A stretch of 8,032 bases of DNA from Endomicrobiia bacterium. Its GTDB lineage: Bacteria > Elusimicrobiota > Endomicrobiia > PHAN01. The notes under the pieces were generated by a model. It did not search any database. It saw only the letters and a program-made list of their open reading frames with translations, and was not told where the DNA came from. How positions within the stretch are numbered: the stretch's first letter is position 1; each line of letters starts with the position of its first letter. The DNA is taken from positions 1 to 8,032 of the forward strand of contig JASEHK010000059.1 of NCBI GenBank assembly GCA_030018875.1. The letters are read 5' to 3'. Positions 1 through 6,778 of the stretch are shown one piece after another. The translations under genes and the position numbers were made by a program.

Positions 1-40
1 ATGCAACCTGCCACGCCCGCCCCCAAAAAACGTTTGTCAT
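1..40 (-). CDS. start of an unidentified downstream gene, cut by the window edge
   Basis: An ATG at 38-40 overlaps the TGA of the GT2 gene as ATGA, the same junction type seen elsewhere in this cluster. It opens a frame of 13 codons (MTNVFWGRAWQVA) with no stop before the edge. No convincing Shine-Dalgarno is visible, so the start would rely on coupling to the GT2 gene. Too little is present to name a family; the hydrophobic and aromatic start would suit a membrane protein, but a chance open frame this short is possible. Confidence 0.4.
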   Translation of the reverse strand, partial: MTNVFWGRAWQVA

Positions 41-777
41 ATTTTCCGAGGCGCGAACATCTTGTATTTCAGAAGAGAGTTCTTGTGCAAAATGTATTTA
101 CCGAGCGTCACGAGAGTCGCCGAGCCGTATTTTACGCTCCGCCAAAAATCTATGGACGATGCCTCTTCGAAGTATTTCGTGGGCACGGGGACGTCTCCCA
201 TTTTTAAGCCCAGATACGCGGCCTGAATCAGTATCTCCTGGTCGAAAACGAAATCATCCGAGTTAAGAGTCCAATCAATCCGCTCAAGAGCGGCGCGGTT
301 GAAGGCGCGGAGGCCCGAATGGAACTCGCCCATATTTTCTCCGAGTATGAAGTTCTCCGTCATAGTGAGGAATCTGTTGGCGAAATATTTGTACGCCGGC
401 ATTCCGCCGCTCAATGTTTCGCGACGGGTTCTTATGCGGTTGCCGAGCACGATATCGCAAACTTTGTCTTTTATCAGACCGGTCATATACGGGACGACAC
501 GGGGATCATACTGAAAGTCGGGATGAAGCATAACAACTATGTCCGCGCCGAGTTTTAGCGCCTCGGTATAACACGTCTTCTGATTGCCGCCGTAGCCCCT
601 GTTCTTTTCGTGCGCGAAAGTTTTGATTCCCAGCCGGCGAGCCTCCCCGACGGTATTATCGCCGGAAGCATCGTCCACAAGTATTATGTCGTCATAAGAA
701 CCGCGCGGCAGGTCGGCGACGGTCCGAGCAAGAGTTTTTTCGGCGTTGTAAGCGGGCAGCACGACGATAGTCTTCAT
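37..777 (-). CDS. GT2 family glycosyltransferase, dolichyl/polyprenyl-phosphate sugar synthase-like
   Basis: A 246-residue GT-A fold glycosyltransferase of the DPM1-like branch of GT2. Motifs: LPAYNAEKTL at 7-16, LVDDASGDNT at 33-42 for nucleotide binding, NRGYGGNQKT at 59-68, LHPDFQYDP at 84-92 (the DxD-equivalent region, with D87), HSGLRAFNR at 153-161, and DFVFDQEI at 175-182. There is no membrane helix at the C-terminus, unlike the longer bacterial GtrB/ArnC-type proteins, so it resembles the short soluble DPM1 type. These enzymes transfer a sugar from a nucleotide donor to polyprenyl phosphate on the inner face of the membrane. The ATG follows the upstream TAA with no gap, and GGGAG (786-790) lies 8 bases before it. 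Two GT-C genes that would consume a lipid-linked sugar lie in the same cluster. A plain GT2 transferase adding a sugar to a growing glycan is the alternative. Confidence 0.87.
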   Translation of the reverse strand: MKTIVVLPAYNAEKTLARTVADLPRGSYDDIILVDDASGDNTVGEARRLGIKTFAHEKNRGYGGNQKTCYTEALKLGADIVVMLHPDFQYDPRVVPYMTGLIKDKVCDIVLGNRIRTRRETLSGGMPAYKYFANRFLTMTENFILGENMGEFHSGLRAFNRAALERIDWTLNSDDFVFDQEILIQAAYLGLKMGDVPVPTKYFEEASSIDFWRSVKYGSATLVTLGKYILHKNSLLKYKMFAPRKI

Positions 778-1893
778 TTAGGATTCTCCCAAAAGCGCTC
801 GGTATATCTTAAAGTAATTTTCAAAGATGTCTTCCGATGTATAGTCCGGCAGACGAAAAGCGGACGATTCGACCGACCGGCGCGCGGCGGCGGGGTCTCT
901 TTCTATTTCAAGAATTTTGTGCGCCAGAGCGACGGCATCGGCCGCTGCGACGATAAAATCTCCGTCGAGAAAACCGTCGAGGGCGCAGGCGTCCGTGGCC
1001 ACCACGGGCACGCCCGCGGCGACGGCCTCAAGAGCCACATTCGGAAAGCCCTCCCACAAAGAAGGTATCGCCACGAGATTGGCCGACGAGATTATGTCCG
1101 ACGGATCGCGGCTCTCGCCCGCGAGTATCACGCGGCCGGAAAGCCCCGCCGAGATTATTTTTCCGTCGAGACGGCGCTTAAGTTCTCCATCGCCGACTAT
1201 AACGACTCTGATCCTCGGAATATCGTCTTTGATGAGGCTCACCGCGTCCACAAGATATTCGAAACCCTTTTGGCGCGATAGCCGTCCGACGGCGGCAACG
1301 ACAAAATCGCCGTCGGAAAAACCGAAGCGACGACGCGAGGAGCGGTCACGGGAGCAAGCGTTCTTTGTCCCGACATAGTTGCGTATCAGCTTTATTTTTT
1401 CCGCTGGAAGGCCTTCGGTGGAGCGCGCGAATTCGAGGAGATTATCGGAGTTCACGGTCATTTCGTCAACGAGAAAGCCCGTAAACCTCGAAACGGCGAG
1501 CGCGGCTTTCTTCTCTCTCTCCATAACTCGCACCGACGAAATATTTTTCGCGCGAGTCAGGCGGGCGGCGAAACGTCCGAGTATGTTCGCCTGAAAGAGA
1601 AACGAATGAATTATGTCGGCGGAAACTCTCTCGGCCGCTCCGACGAGACCGGCGAAAGCCGACGGCAACGTCAGCGCGGCGCGCGGCCATCCGTCGGCGA
1701 GGCCAAGCGTCTCGGTCTCTATGCCGGCGGCGCGGAATCTTTCCTCGTAAATGCCCCCATCCTTCAGGGCGACGGCGGCAACCTTGAAACCGCCGCTATC
1801 CCGGGCGCGCGCCGCCAACTCAAGCATGTTCTTCTGCGCGCCGCCGTGACCGAAAGATGTTATGACGTATAGTATCGAGGGGCGCGGGCTCAC
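778..1893 (-). CDS. GT4 family glycosyltransferase (GT-B fold)
   Basis: A 371-residue cytoplasmic or membrane-associated glycosyltransferase, a typical length for GT4. The N-terminal domain has the glycine-rich GHGGAQ acceptor-side loop at 15-20, the conserved His region IIHSFLFQANILGR at 94-107, and VNSD at 147-150 before the domain linker. The C-terminal donor domain has VGRLSRQKG at 202-210, VIVGDGE at 231-237, and the retaining-GT4 EX7E motif with E281 and E289 in LWEGFPNVALEA. GT4 enzymes use a nucleotide-activated sugar with retention of configuration. The start is GTG, overlapping the methyltransferase stop (GTGA), with a fair ribosome site 6 bases upstream. The stop TAA abuts the next ATG. 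The donor sugar cannot be predicted; the neighbouring epimerases suggest an unusual deoxy-sugar, but that is inference. Confidence 0.9.
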   Translation of the reverse strand: MSPRPSILYVITSFGHGGAQKNMLELAARARDSGGFKVAAVALKDGGIYEERFRAAGIETETLGLADGWPRAALTLPSAFAGLVGAAERVSADIIHSFLFQANILGRFAARLTRAKNISSVRVMEREKKAALAVSRFTGFLVDEMTVNSDNLLEFARSTEGLPAEKIKLIRNYVGTKNACSRDRSSRRRFGFSDGDFVVAAVGRLSRQKGFEYLVDAVSLIKDDIPRIRVVIVGDGELKRRLDGKIISAGLSGRVILAGESRDPSDIISSANLVAIPSLWEGFPNVALEAVAAGVPVVATDACALDGFLDGDFIVAAADAVALAHKILEIERDPAAARRSVESSAFRLPDYTSEDIFENYFKIYRALLGES

Positions 1894-2843
1894 TTGCCGT
1901 CACCCGTCCGCGGGATTTTCCGCGCGACGATTTCCATCGAATCGCGCGTATTGATATAAACGAACTTTTCCGAGATATCTGCGGCTTTTATTATCTTTCT
2001 GACGACTTTATAAAACAGAGGATTGTAATTTTTGAGTCGGTCCGCCCAGTAACCGTAGGAAAAAATCCTACCGAACGAGCGCGCCATCACTATCTCGAAT
2101 CCGTGAGCCGCCAACAACGCCGACAACGTCGGCACGGAAAAATAATAAAGATGCGCCGGACGAAGCCCCCACCATTTGCCCACCAGAACCCGGGCGCTGA
2201 AACTTTCGATGTTGGGCGTTACAAGATAAATATAGCCGGAAGGCTTCAGGACTCCGGCGACTTTCTCAATAGCCGCCGACGGGTCGCACAAATGCTCAAT
2301 GACGTCTATCATCGTTACCGCGTCGAACGACTCCGGCGCGAAATCCGTCTTTTGGAAATCCCCGCAACTAACGTCGAGGCCGAACTTTTCGCGCGCGAAA
2401 AGCGCGGCCCATTCCGACGGCTCCACGCCCGTCGCGTCGAAATCGCTCCGCGCGACGTTAAGAAAAAATCCAGTGGCGCAGCCTATGTCGAGCAGTTTTC
2501 CGCCTTTCACGAATTTGCGGATAGTGGCGAGGCTCAAAAAAGCATTTATGCCGCGGCTGGCATCTTCGCGCGTATAGTCGGGGTCAACCGCGGCGCAATA
2601 GCTCGCGACAAGATTCTCCGTCGGAGGACGCGGATTCGTGAACACCAGAGCGCAGGACGGGCATTTTACTATCCTGCCGTAACGCCCGTATCTGTCGGTG
2701 GAAGCCAGATAGTCGGCCATTTCGCCGGGCGCGCCCGATGGCGCGGGCGAATCATATTTTACTTTGAAATCTGAGCCGCCGCAAAGATTACATTTTACCG
2801 TCTCAAGAATTCCGGCGGGCGGCGGGTTCTTATGTGGTGTCAT
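1890..2843 (-). CDS. Class I SAM-dependent methyltransferase with N-terminal zinc ribbon
   Basis: A 317-residue soluble protein. The N-terminal part carries CNLC (C18, C21) and CPSC (C61, C64), a probable zinc ribbon. The Rossmann-like methyltransferase core follows: motif I LLDIGCATG at 117-125, the acidic end of strand two VEP at 140-142, GDFQKTDF at 161-168, SFDAVTMIDVIEH at 172-184, and LKPSGYIYLVTPN at 199-211. This is the Methyltransf_23-type layout common in O-antigen, capsule and secondary-metabolite clusters, where such proteins methylate sugars or nucleotide-sugar intermediates. The ATG is chosen because the next internal Met (42) would remove the first CxxC. No strong Shine-Dalgarno is visible. 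It starts 44 bases after the GT-C gene, and its TGA overlaps the following GTG start. The substrate cannot be read from the sequence; sugar O-methylation is an inference from the neighbours. Confidence 0.82.
   Translation of the reverse strand: MTPHKNPPPAGILETVKCNLCGGSDFKVKYDSPAPSGAPGEMADYLASTDRYGRYGRIVKCPSCALVFTNPRPPTENLVASYCAAVDPDYTREDASRGINAFLSLATIRKFVKGGKLLDIGCATGFFLNVARSDFDATGVEPSEWAALFAREKFGLDVSCGDFQKTDFAPESFDAVTMIDVIEHLCDPSAAIEKVAGVLKPSGYIYLVTPNIESFSARVLVGKWWGLRPAHLYYFSVPTLSALLAAHGFEIVMARSFGRIFSYGYWADRLKNYNPLFYKVVRKIIKAADISEKFVYINTRDSMEIVARKIPRTGDGK
1900..1904 (-). promoter_or_regulatory. ribosome binding site supporting a GTG start
   Basis: GGTGA on the minus strand lies 6 bases before the GTG at 1891-1893. 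It sits inside the end of the methyltransferase gene and supports GTG as the start of the GT4 gene, placing its first beta strand (SILYVITSFGHGG) only a few residues in, as is normal for this family. Confidence 0.5.
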
Positions 2844-2887
2844 AAATTATTCAGACGAGCGGCCATATAAATACTCAAGCGGGCGCG

Positions 2888-4555
2888 TCAGTATATTTTG
2901 TAAATCTTCACTCTGAAATTGAGCGGAGACACGAAATTTTCCGGAGCGAACTCTTTGAGCAGAACAAGCGAGGAGTCGAATTTTTTTTCCTCCTCGGTGG
3001 GGCGTTCCGGCGGCACGAGAACCAGATAGCGGAAGCCCTGTTTTTTAAGTTTAGCGGCCGTGGCCCCCTCGATGTTCACGTTGAGTTCGACGCTCTGGGA
3101 ATATTCTATCGCGCCGCGAGGGCCTATGATAGACCGCTCGATGTTATACCACTCGTATTCCTTGCCTCGATGCGCGTCTAATTGGAGTTTGAAATAATCT
3201 TTCTTCAGATGATTGAGACGCAAGGCATCTTCGTACTGTTTTTTAAGAAGCCCCTTGGTTCTGGCGAGCATAGGCCCGCGGTTATCAATGAGCATCTTGC
3301 TGCCTTCGGGGATATTGTCTTCTATCCATTTTTTAGCAATGACTCTTACATCCGGACGGGTGAACCAATAATTTTTGACGGAAGCCCTTGCCATCGGCTC
3401 CGCGATGAGCGCCGCAAAAACTCCGATGAAAACAATTCTACCTGCCTTGTTACTCCTCGACACGCGCCATATTCCGTCGGCGGCGTAACCGCCGAGAGAT
3501 ACGAGAAACGGCAACGCCGGAATGAAATAATGCCACTGCTGAATACTGAGCGTAGCGCACATAGCGTAAACCATTATGACCGCGGCGGCTGCCAAAATCA
3601 TTTCTTTCTTTCGGGATACAAAAGCCGCAAGGCCGCCAGCGACGCAAAGGACGCCTAGAAACGGATAGCGCCCGCCCATATAAAAAATCACTCTGATATA
3701 ATTAATGGCCGCGCCGCCTCCGCCGAATTCTTCGTCGAGAGCGGTGAACGTCAGAATGGTCACTATGTCCCGACGGAAAGTTGCGAAATCCAGCACGGAG
3801 TACGGATTGCCCAGAACGAATCCTCCGACGACGCAGACGACGAACAAAAGCAGTTTTGGGTCAAACAGAGATTTTCGCAGGTCTTGCCGGAGAGCGCCAC
3901 TCCCGTGTTCTCTCATACGCAGAAACGACGCGAGGATGACGAGAGGCGCAAGAACCGCGGCGTTATACTTGGCGGCGGCGGTAAGTCCCAGCGCAAGTCC
4001 GGCGAGAGCGTATCTTGATGTCCTGCCATCTTTGTATATGTCGAGAATTAAACCAAAGAAAATCGCCGAGCCCAGAAACATCATCATATCGCTTTTTATT
4101 ATGTGGGCGCTGTCCGGAAATCTCGGGAAGGCAAGCAATATCAGCGCGGAAAACAGGCCCGCTTCGAGCGAAAGTGTTTTTTTCATTCTGTAATAGAGTG
4201 TCATAACCGTCGCGACGGCGAAGAAGGCCACGAGGCCTCTGCCCAGCAAATATACGGCGGTTGGGTCGTTGATGTATGCGTGCGCGAACTCCGTCGTCGT
4301 CGAAAAAATACCGGCGGCATGGCAGACGGCATAGTACACCCCATAGACGAAAAAAAGCGCGTACATCATCAGTGGCGGGTATAAAAAATAGTGCGGGTTC
4401 AGGTCGCCGTTCCCGAATCTCAACGCCCTCTTGACGAAGGTTTGCTCGTCGTCGTGCGCGAGATGAGGGAGCCCGTAGTTTAACCCCCAAAAGCAAAGAA
4501 AAACGGCCAGGGCGACTAAAAACAGCGCGATATATTTTTGTTTTTTTTCGTTCAT
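2888..4555 (-). CDS. GT39-like (PMT_2 domain) membrane glycosyltransferase
   Basis: A full-length 555-residue membrane protein of the GT-C fold, expected to transfer a sugar from a polyprenyl-phosphate donor on the outer side of the membrane. The first helix is at about 8-26. It is followed by the acidic loop motif HDDE at 34-37, where GT39/ArnT proteins carry their catalytic Asp/Glu. A second acidic site lies in KSDMMMF (154-160). Roughly ten more hydrophobic segments run to about residue 390, including LTAAAKYNA (191-199) and GNPY (249-252), both common in this family. A soluble tail of about 155 residues follows. The ATG at 4553-4555 is directly preceded by a GTG (4556-4558) that could also be used. 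Neither has a clear Shine-Dalgarno, so translation may depend on the epimerase gene ending about 30 bases upstream. The first codons contain a run of eight A. Fold and class are confident; donor and acceptor are unknown. Confidence 0.85.
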   Translation of the reverse strand: MNEKKQKYIALFLVALAVFLCFWGLNYGLPHLAHDDEQTFVKRALRFGNGDLNPHYFLYPPLMMYALFFVYGVYYAVCHAAGIFSTTTEFAHAYINDPTAVYLLGRGLVAFFAVATVMTLYYRMKKTLSLEAGLFSALILLAFPRFPDSAHIIKSDMMMFLGSAIFFGLILDIYKDGRTSRYALAGLALGLTAAAKYNAAVLAPLVILASFLRMREHGSGALRQDLRKSLFDPKLLLFVVCVVGGFVLGNPYSVLDFATFRRDIVTILTFTALDEEFGGGGAAINYIRVIFYMGGRYPFLGVLCVAGGLAAFVSRKKEMILAAAAVIMVYAMCATLSIQQWHYFIPALPFLVSLGGYAADGIWRVSRSNKAGRIVFIGVFAALIAEPMARASVKNYWFTRPDVRVIAKKWIEDNIPEGSKMLIDNRGPMLARTKGLLKKQYEDALRLNHLKKDYFKLQLDAHRGKEYEWYNIERSIIGPRGAIEYSQSVELNVNIEGATAAKLKKQGFRYLVLVPPERPTEEEKKFDSSLVLLKEFAPENFVSPLNFRVKIYKIY

Positions 4556-4585
4556 CACAATCGCTTAATGCGCGCGAGGCGAGCG

Positions 4586-5623
4586 TTACCGACGGGACAG
4601 GGCATTTATGATTGTCCGCCGGTTTTCCTGCGCCCAGACGATGACTTTTTCAAGGCCTTTGTCAACGCCGAAGCGCGGGCGCCAGCCGAGAAGGCGCTCG
4701 GCTTTGGAATTATCGGATATGAATACCTTCTGGTCGCCGTGGCGCCAATCGGAATACTTTGCGTCTATTGAAATTTTGAGTTTTCTCCCGAGCAATTTTA
4801 CGAAACCGTTTATCGAAATCGCGTTGGACGCGCCGCCGCCGGCGTTGAATATCTCGCCGGAAACCTTGTTTATATTGCGATACGCCAGACGGTAAAGTCT
4901 TATCAGGTCATCCACATAAAGCGCGTCTCTGACCTGAAAGCCGTCGCCGTAAATTGTAATCCTGCCGCCGGTCAGGGCCTTTATCGCGAAGTGGGCTATC
5001 CATCCCTGGTCCTCGACGCCGAACTGATTGATTCCGTAAATGCACGACTGCCTGAAAACCACCGTCTTCATCTCATAAATTCGCGCGTAATCGCGCACAT
5101 ACTGGTCGGCTGCGCCTTTGGAACAGCCGTAAGGCGAGTGAAAATCGGCCGGGTAACTTTCGCCTATCCCGTCGGGAAAACGCGGCGACGCCCATCCCGA
5201 TGCGCGCCGCACAAACTTCTCGTTTTCCATGCCGCCGTAGACCTTGTTTGTCGAGGCGAAAAAAATCGGGGTCTTCATTTTAAGCAACCGCGCGGCCTCA
5301 AGAACGTTCAGCGTTCCCATGGCGTTCGTCTCAAAATCTTCGCGCGGATTTTCGACGGAAGACGTAACGGCGACCTGCGCGGCGAAATGATACAGCAATG
5401 ACGTCCGTCGGTGGGCCGCGAATATCTTTTTAACCGAATTATAATCGCGCACGTCGCCGCGCTCAAAAGTTACGCCGCGGACGGCGCGAAGAAGTTTTGC
5501 GTTTATCTCGGAGCCGCGGCGCGAAAGATTGTCCATCACGACGACATCGTCCCCCGCGCGCGCATGCGCCAAGGCGGTATTTACTCCGATGAATCCGGCG
5601 CCGCCGGTTATTATAACTTTCAT
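4586..5623 (-). CDS. NAD-dependent extended SDR epimerase, CDP-paratose 2-epimerase-like (TyvE/RfbE family)
   Basis: A 345-residue soluble epimerase, close to the roughly 340 residues usual for TyvE. CDP-paratose 2-epimerase turns CDP-paratose into CDP-tyvelose, a 3,6-dideoxyhexose donor. Visible motifs: Rossmann TGGAGFIG at 6-13; NLSRRG at 32-37; STNKVYG at 124-130; the block DFHSPYGCSKGAADQY at 160-175 with catalytic Y165 and K169; QFGVEDQGW at 200-208; and QVRDALYVDD at 230-239. These blocks match the Salmonella-type CDP-tyvelose epimerase as I remember it far better than UDP-glucose 4-epimerase (GalE). The ATG at 5621-5623 is supported by AAAGAGG at 5631-5637, 7 bases upstream. It follows the first epimerase by 42 bases. 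The CDP-glucose pathway genes (rfbF, rfbG, rfbH, rfbS types) are not in this window, so the precursor must come from elsewhere or the true substrate differs. The family is strongly supported; the substrate only moderately. Confidence 0.85.
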   Translation of the reverse strand: MKVIITGGAGFIGVNTALAHARAGDDVVVMDNLSRRGSEINAKLLRAVRGVTFERGDVRDYNSVKKIFAAHRRTSLLYHFAAQVAVTSSVENPREDFETNAMGTLNVLEAARLLKMKTPIFFASTNKVYGGMENEKFVRRASGWASPRFPDGIGESYPADFHSPYGCSKGAADQYVRDYARIYEMKTVVFRQSCIYGINQFGVEDQGWIAHFAIKALTGGRITIYGDGFQVRDALYVDDLIRLYRLAYRNINKVSGEIFNAGGGASNAISINGFVKLLGRKLKISIDAKYSDWRHGDQKVFISDNSKAERLLGWRPRFGVDKGLEKVIVWAQENRRTIINALSRR

Positions 5624-5653
5624 AATATCGCCTCTTTGGATTATGGGACTAAA

Positions 5654-5659
5654 ATTATA
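5654..5659 (-). promoter_or_regulatory. possible -10 box (TATAAT) of an internal promoter
   Basis: The 42-base gap before the CDP-paratose 2-epimerase-like gene contains a perfect TATAAT on the minus strand. It would start a transcript roughly 20-25 bases before the ATG, leaving room for the AAAGAGG ribosome site. No TTGACA-like -35 hexamer is visible at 16-18 bases spacing (the region reads AAAAAG or similar), and there is no extended -10 TG. A match by chance in an AT-rich gap is therefore quite possible. Confidence 0.22.
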
Positions 5660-5665
5660 AACGCG

Positions 5666-6778
5666 TCAGGCCAGACCTTTTTCTTTGAGTTCCCTGGCGG
5701 CAAGCGCGTATTTGTCCATGGCTTTTTCGCCGTACGCCCACGCGCACAAAAGCCTCATACCCGAAGCGAAATCCGTCGAGGGCTTAAAGCCCAGCGCCCG
5801 CCGCGCCTTGGATATGTCCGCGAAACAATGACGGACATCACCCTTGCGATAACGGCCGGTAACGTCGGGACGAATATCTTTGCCGTATATTCCGGCTATT
5901 ATATCGGCCACGGCCTTTATGGCGACGGGACGTCCCGCGCCGAGGTTAAAGACCTCGTAGTCGGCGGATTTTTTATTCATCGCCAGTATAAGCCCTTTGA
6001 CTATGTCTCCGACGTAAATGAAGTCGCGCGACTGCAAGCCGTCCTCGTAAATCACGGGGCGGTTGGCGTTTTTTATCCTCGACATAAATATCGCGGCAAC
6101 ACCGGTGTAGGGATTTGAAAGCGATTGTCTCGGGCCGTAAACATTGAAGAATCTCATAACCGTCGTCGGTATTTTATAAGTTCGCCCTATAACCAGCGAC
6201 ATTTCTTCCTGCGCCTTTTTCGTAAGCGCGTAGATGGAGTTACAGTCCAATGGAGTGGTCTCGGGCGTCGGCAAGCCATTAAGTTCAGCGCCGCACCGAG
6301 GGCATAGCGGCTCCCACCGTCCGGATTTCATGAGTTTTTCGGCGCGGAGGTCGGGCTTCAGCCGTCCGCATTTTTTACAAGCATAAAGACCCTCGCCGTA
6401 ACTCGACATCGAACCGGCCACGAGCAGTTTTTTCGGACGATGGCCGGAATTGACTATGATATCCAGAAGATTCGCGGTGCCGCCTATGTTGACATCGCTG
6501 TATTCTTTTATCTCATACTGCGACTGTCCTACGCCCACTTTGGCGGCGAGATGAAACACTATGTCGGCGGACTCCAGCGCCTTCTTTAACTTCGCGTAGT
6601 CGAGCACATCTCCGCGCACGAACCGCGCTTTTTTATTGAGGTACGCCGGATGTTTCGAGCCGGGATGCACCTGCGGGTCGAGATTATCATAAATGACGAC
6701 TTCATGAGCGCGTCCGACGAGAGCGTCGGCAAGGTGCGAACCGATAAAACCCGCGCCGCCGGTTATCAATATCTTCAT
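5666..6778 (-). CDS. NAD-dependent extended SDR epimerase, probable dTDP-L-rhamnose 4-epimerase (WbiB-like)
   Basis: A 370-residue soluble nucleotide-sugar epimerase. The N-terminal Rossmann motif TGGAGFIG is at 6-13, the catalytic Tyr-Lys pair is Y183 and K187 (SIYALTKK), and the Ser-rich active-site strand AGSMSSYGEG is at 121-130. Between these sits an insertion with C134, C137, C159 and C162, which looks like a zinc ribbon. The YGEG start, the CxxC pair, NVYGPRQSLSNPYTG (212-226) and the EDGLQSRDF segment (245-253) are, from memory, the hallmarks of the WbiB-type family, for which dTDP-L-rhamnose to dTDP-6-deoxy-L-talose epimerisation has been described. The ATG overlaps the upstream stop by 4 bases. 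A good Shine-Dalgarno (AAGGGAG, 6786-6792) lies 7 bases upstream, supporting both the start and translational coupling. The family is clear; the exact substrate is inferred, and a UDP- or GDP-sugar 4-epimerase remains possible. Confidence 0.85.
   Translation of the reverse strand: MKILITGGAGFIGSHLADALVGRAHEVVIYDNLDPQVHPGSKHPAYLNKKARFVRGDVLDYAKLKKALESADIVFHLAAKVGVGQSQYEIKEYSDVNIGGTANLLDIIVNSGHRPKKLLVAGSMSSYGEGLYACKKCGRLKPDLRAEKLMKSGRWEPLCPRCGAELNGLPTPETTPLDCNSIYALTKKAQEEMSLVIGRTYKIPTTVMRFFNVYGPRQSLSNPYTGVAAIFMSRIKNANRPVIYEDGLQSRDFIYVGDIVKGLILAMNKKSADYEVFNLGAGRPVAIKAVADIIAGIYGKDIRPDVTGRYRKGDVRHCFADISKARRALGFKPSTDFASGMRLLCAWAYGEKAMDKYALAARELKEKGLA

Noticed and set aside
610..1281. A 223-codon open frame on the plus strand, and a similar one at 2103-2774
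   Set aside because: Both lie antisense to well-supported GT4/GT2 and methyltransferase genes. They show no recognisable motif and have low-complexity Arg/Gly/Ser-rich translations. GC-rich codon use on the real strand readily leaves such shadow frames open.
2841..2866. An eight-codon minicistron (MAARLNNL) whose TGA overlaps the methyltransferase ATG
   Set aside because: It has no ribosome binding site. A short frame of this size arises easily by chance, and nothing suggests a leader peptide or attenuator around it.
2844..2887. TTGAGT and AT-rich bases in the gap before the methyltransferase gene as a promoter
   Set aside because: No -10-like hexamer occurs at a suitable distance from TTGAGT, and the gap is only 44 bases inside a co-directional cluster.
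4541..4548. Run of eight A (minus strand) just after the start of the GT39-like gene as a phase-variation switch
   Set aside because: It simply encodes Glu-Lys-Lys, and a second run of eight A at 7260-7267 encodes Arg-Lys-Lys in the other GT-C gene. The tract is short for slippage-driven switching and there is no sign of a frameshifted copy.
5411..6118. A 235-codon plus-strand open frame across the junction of the two epimerase genes
   Set aside because: It is antisense to conserved epimerase motifs on both sides and shows no domain of its own, so it is a shadow frame.
5602..6778. Similar DNA at the starts of the two epimerase genes as a repeat or recombination site
   Set aside because: The likeness is limited to codons for the shared MK-ITGGAGFIG dinucleotide-binding motif, so it reflects protein homology and not a DNA element.
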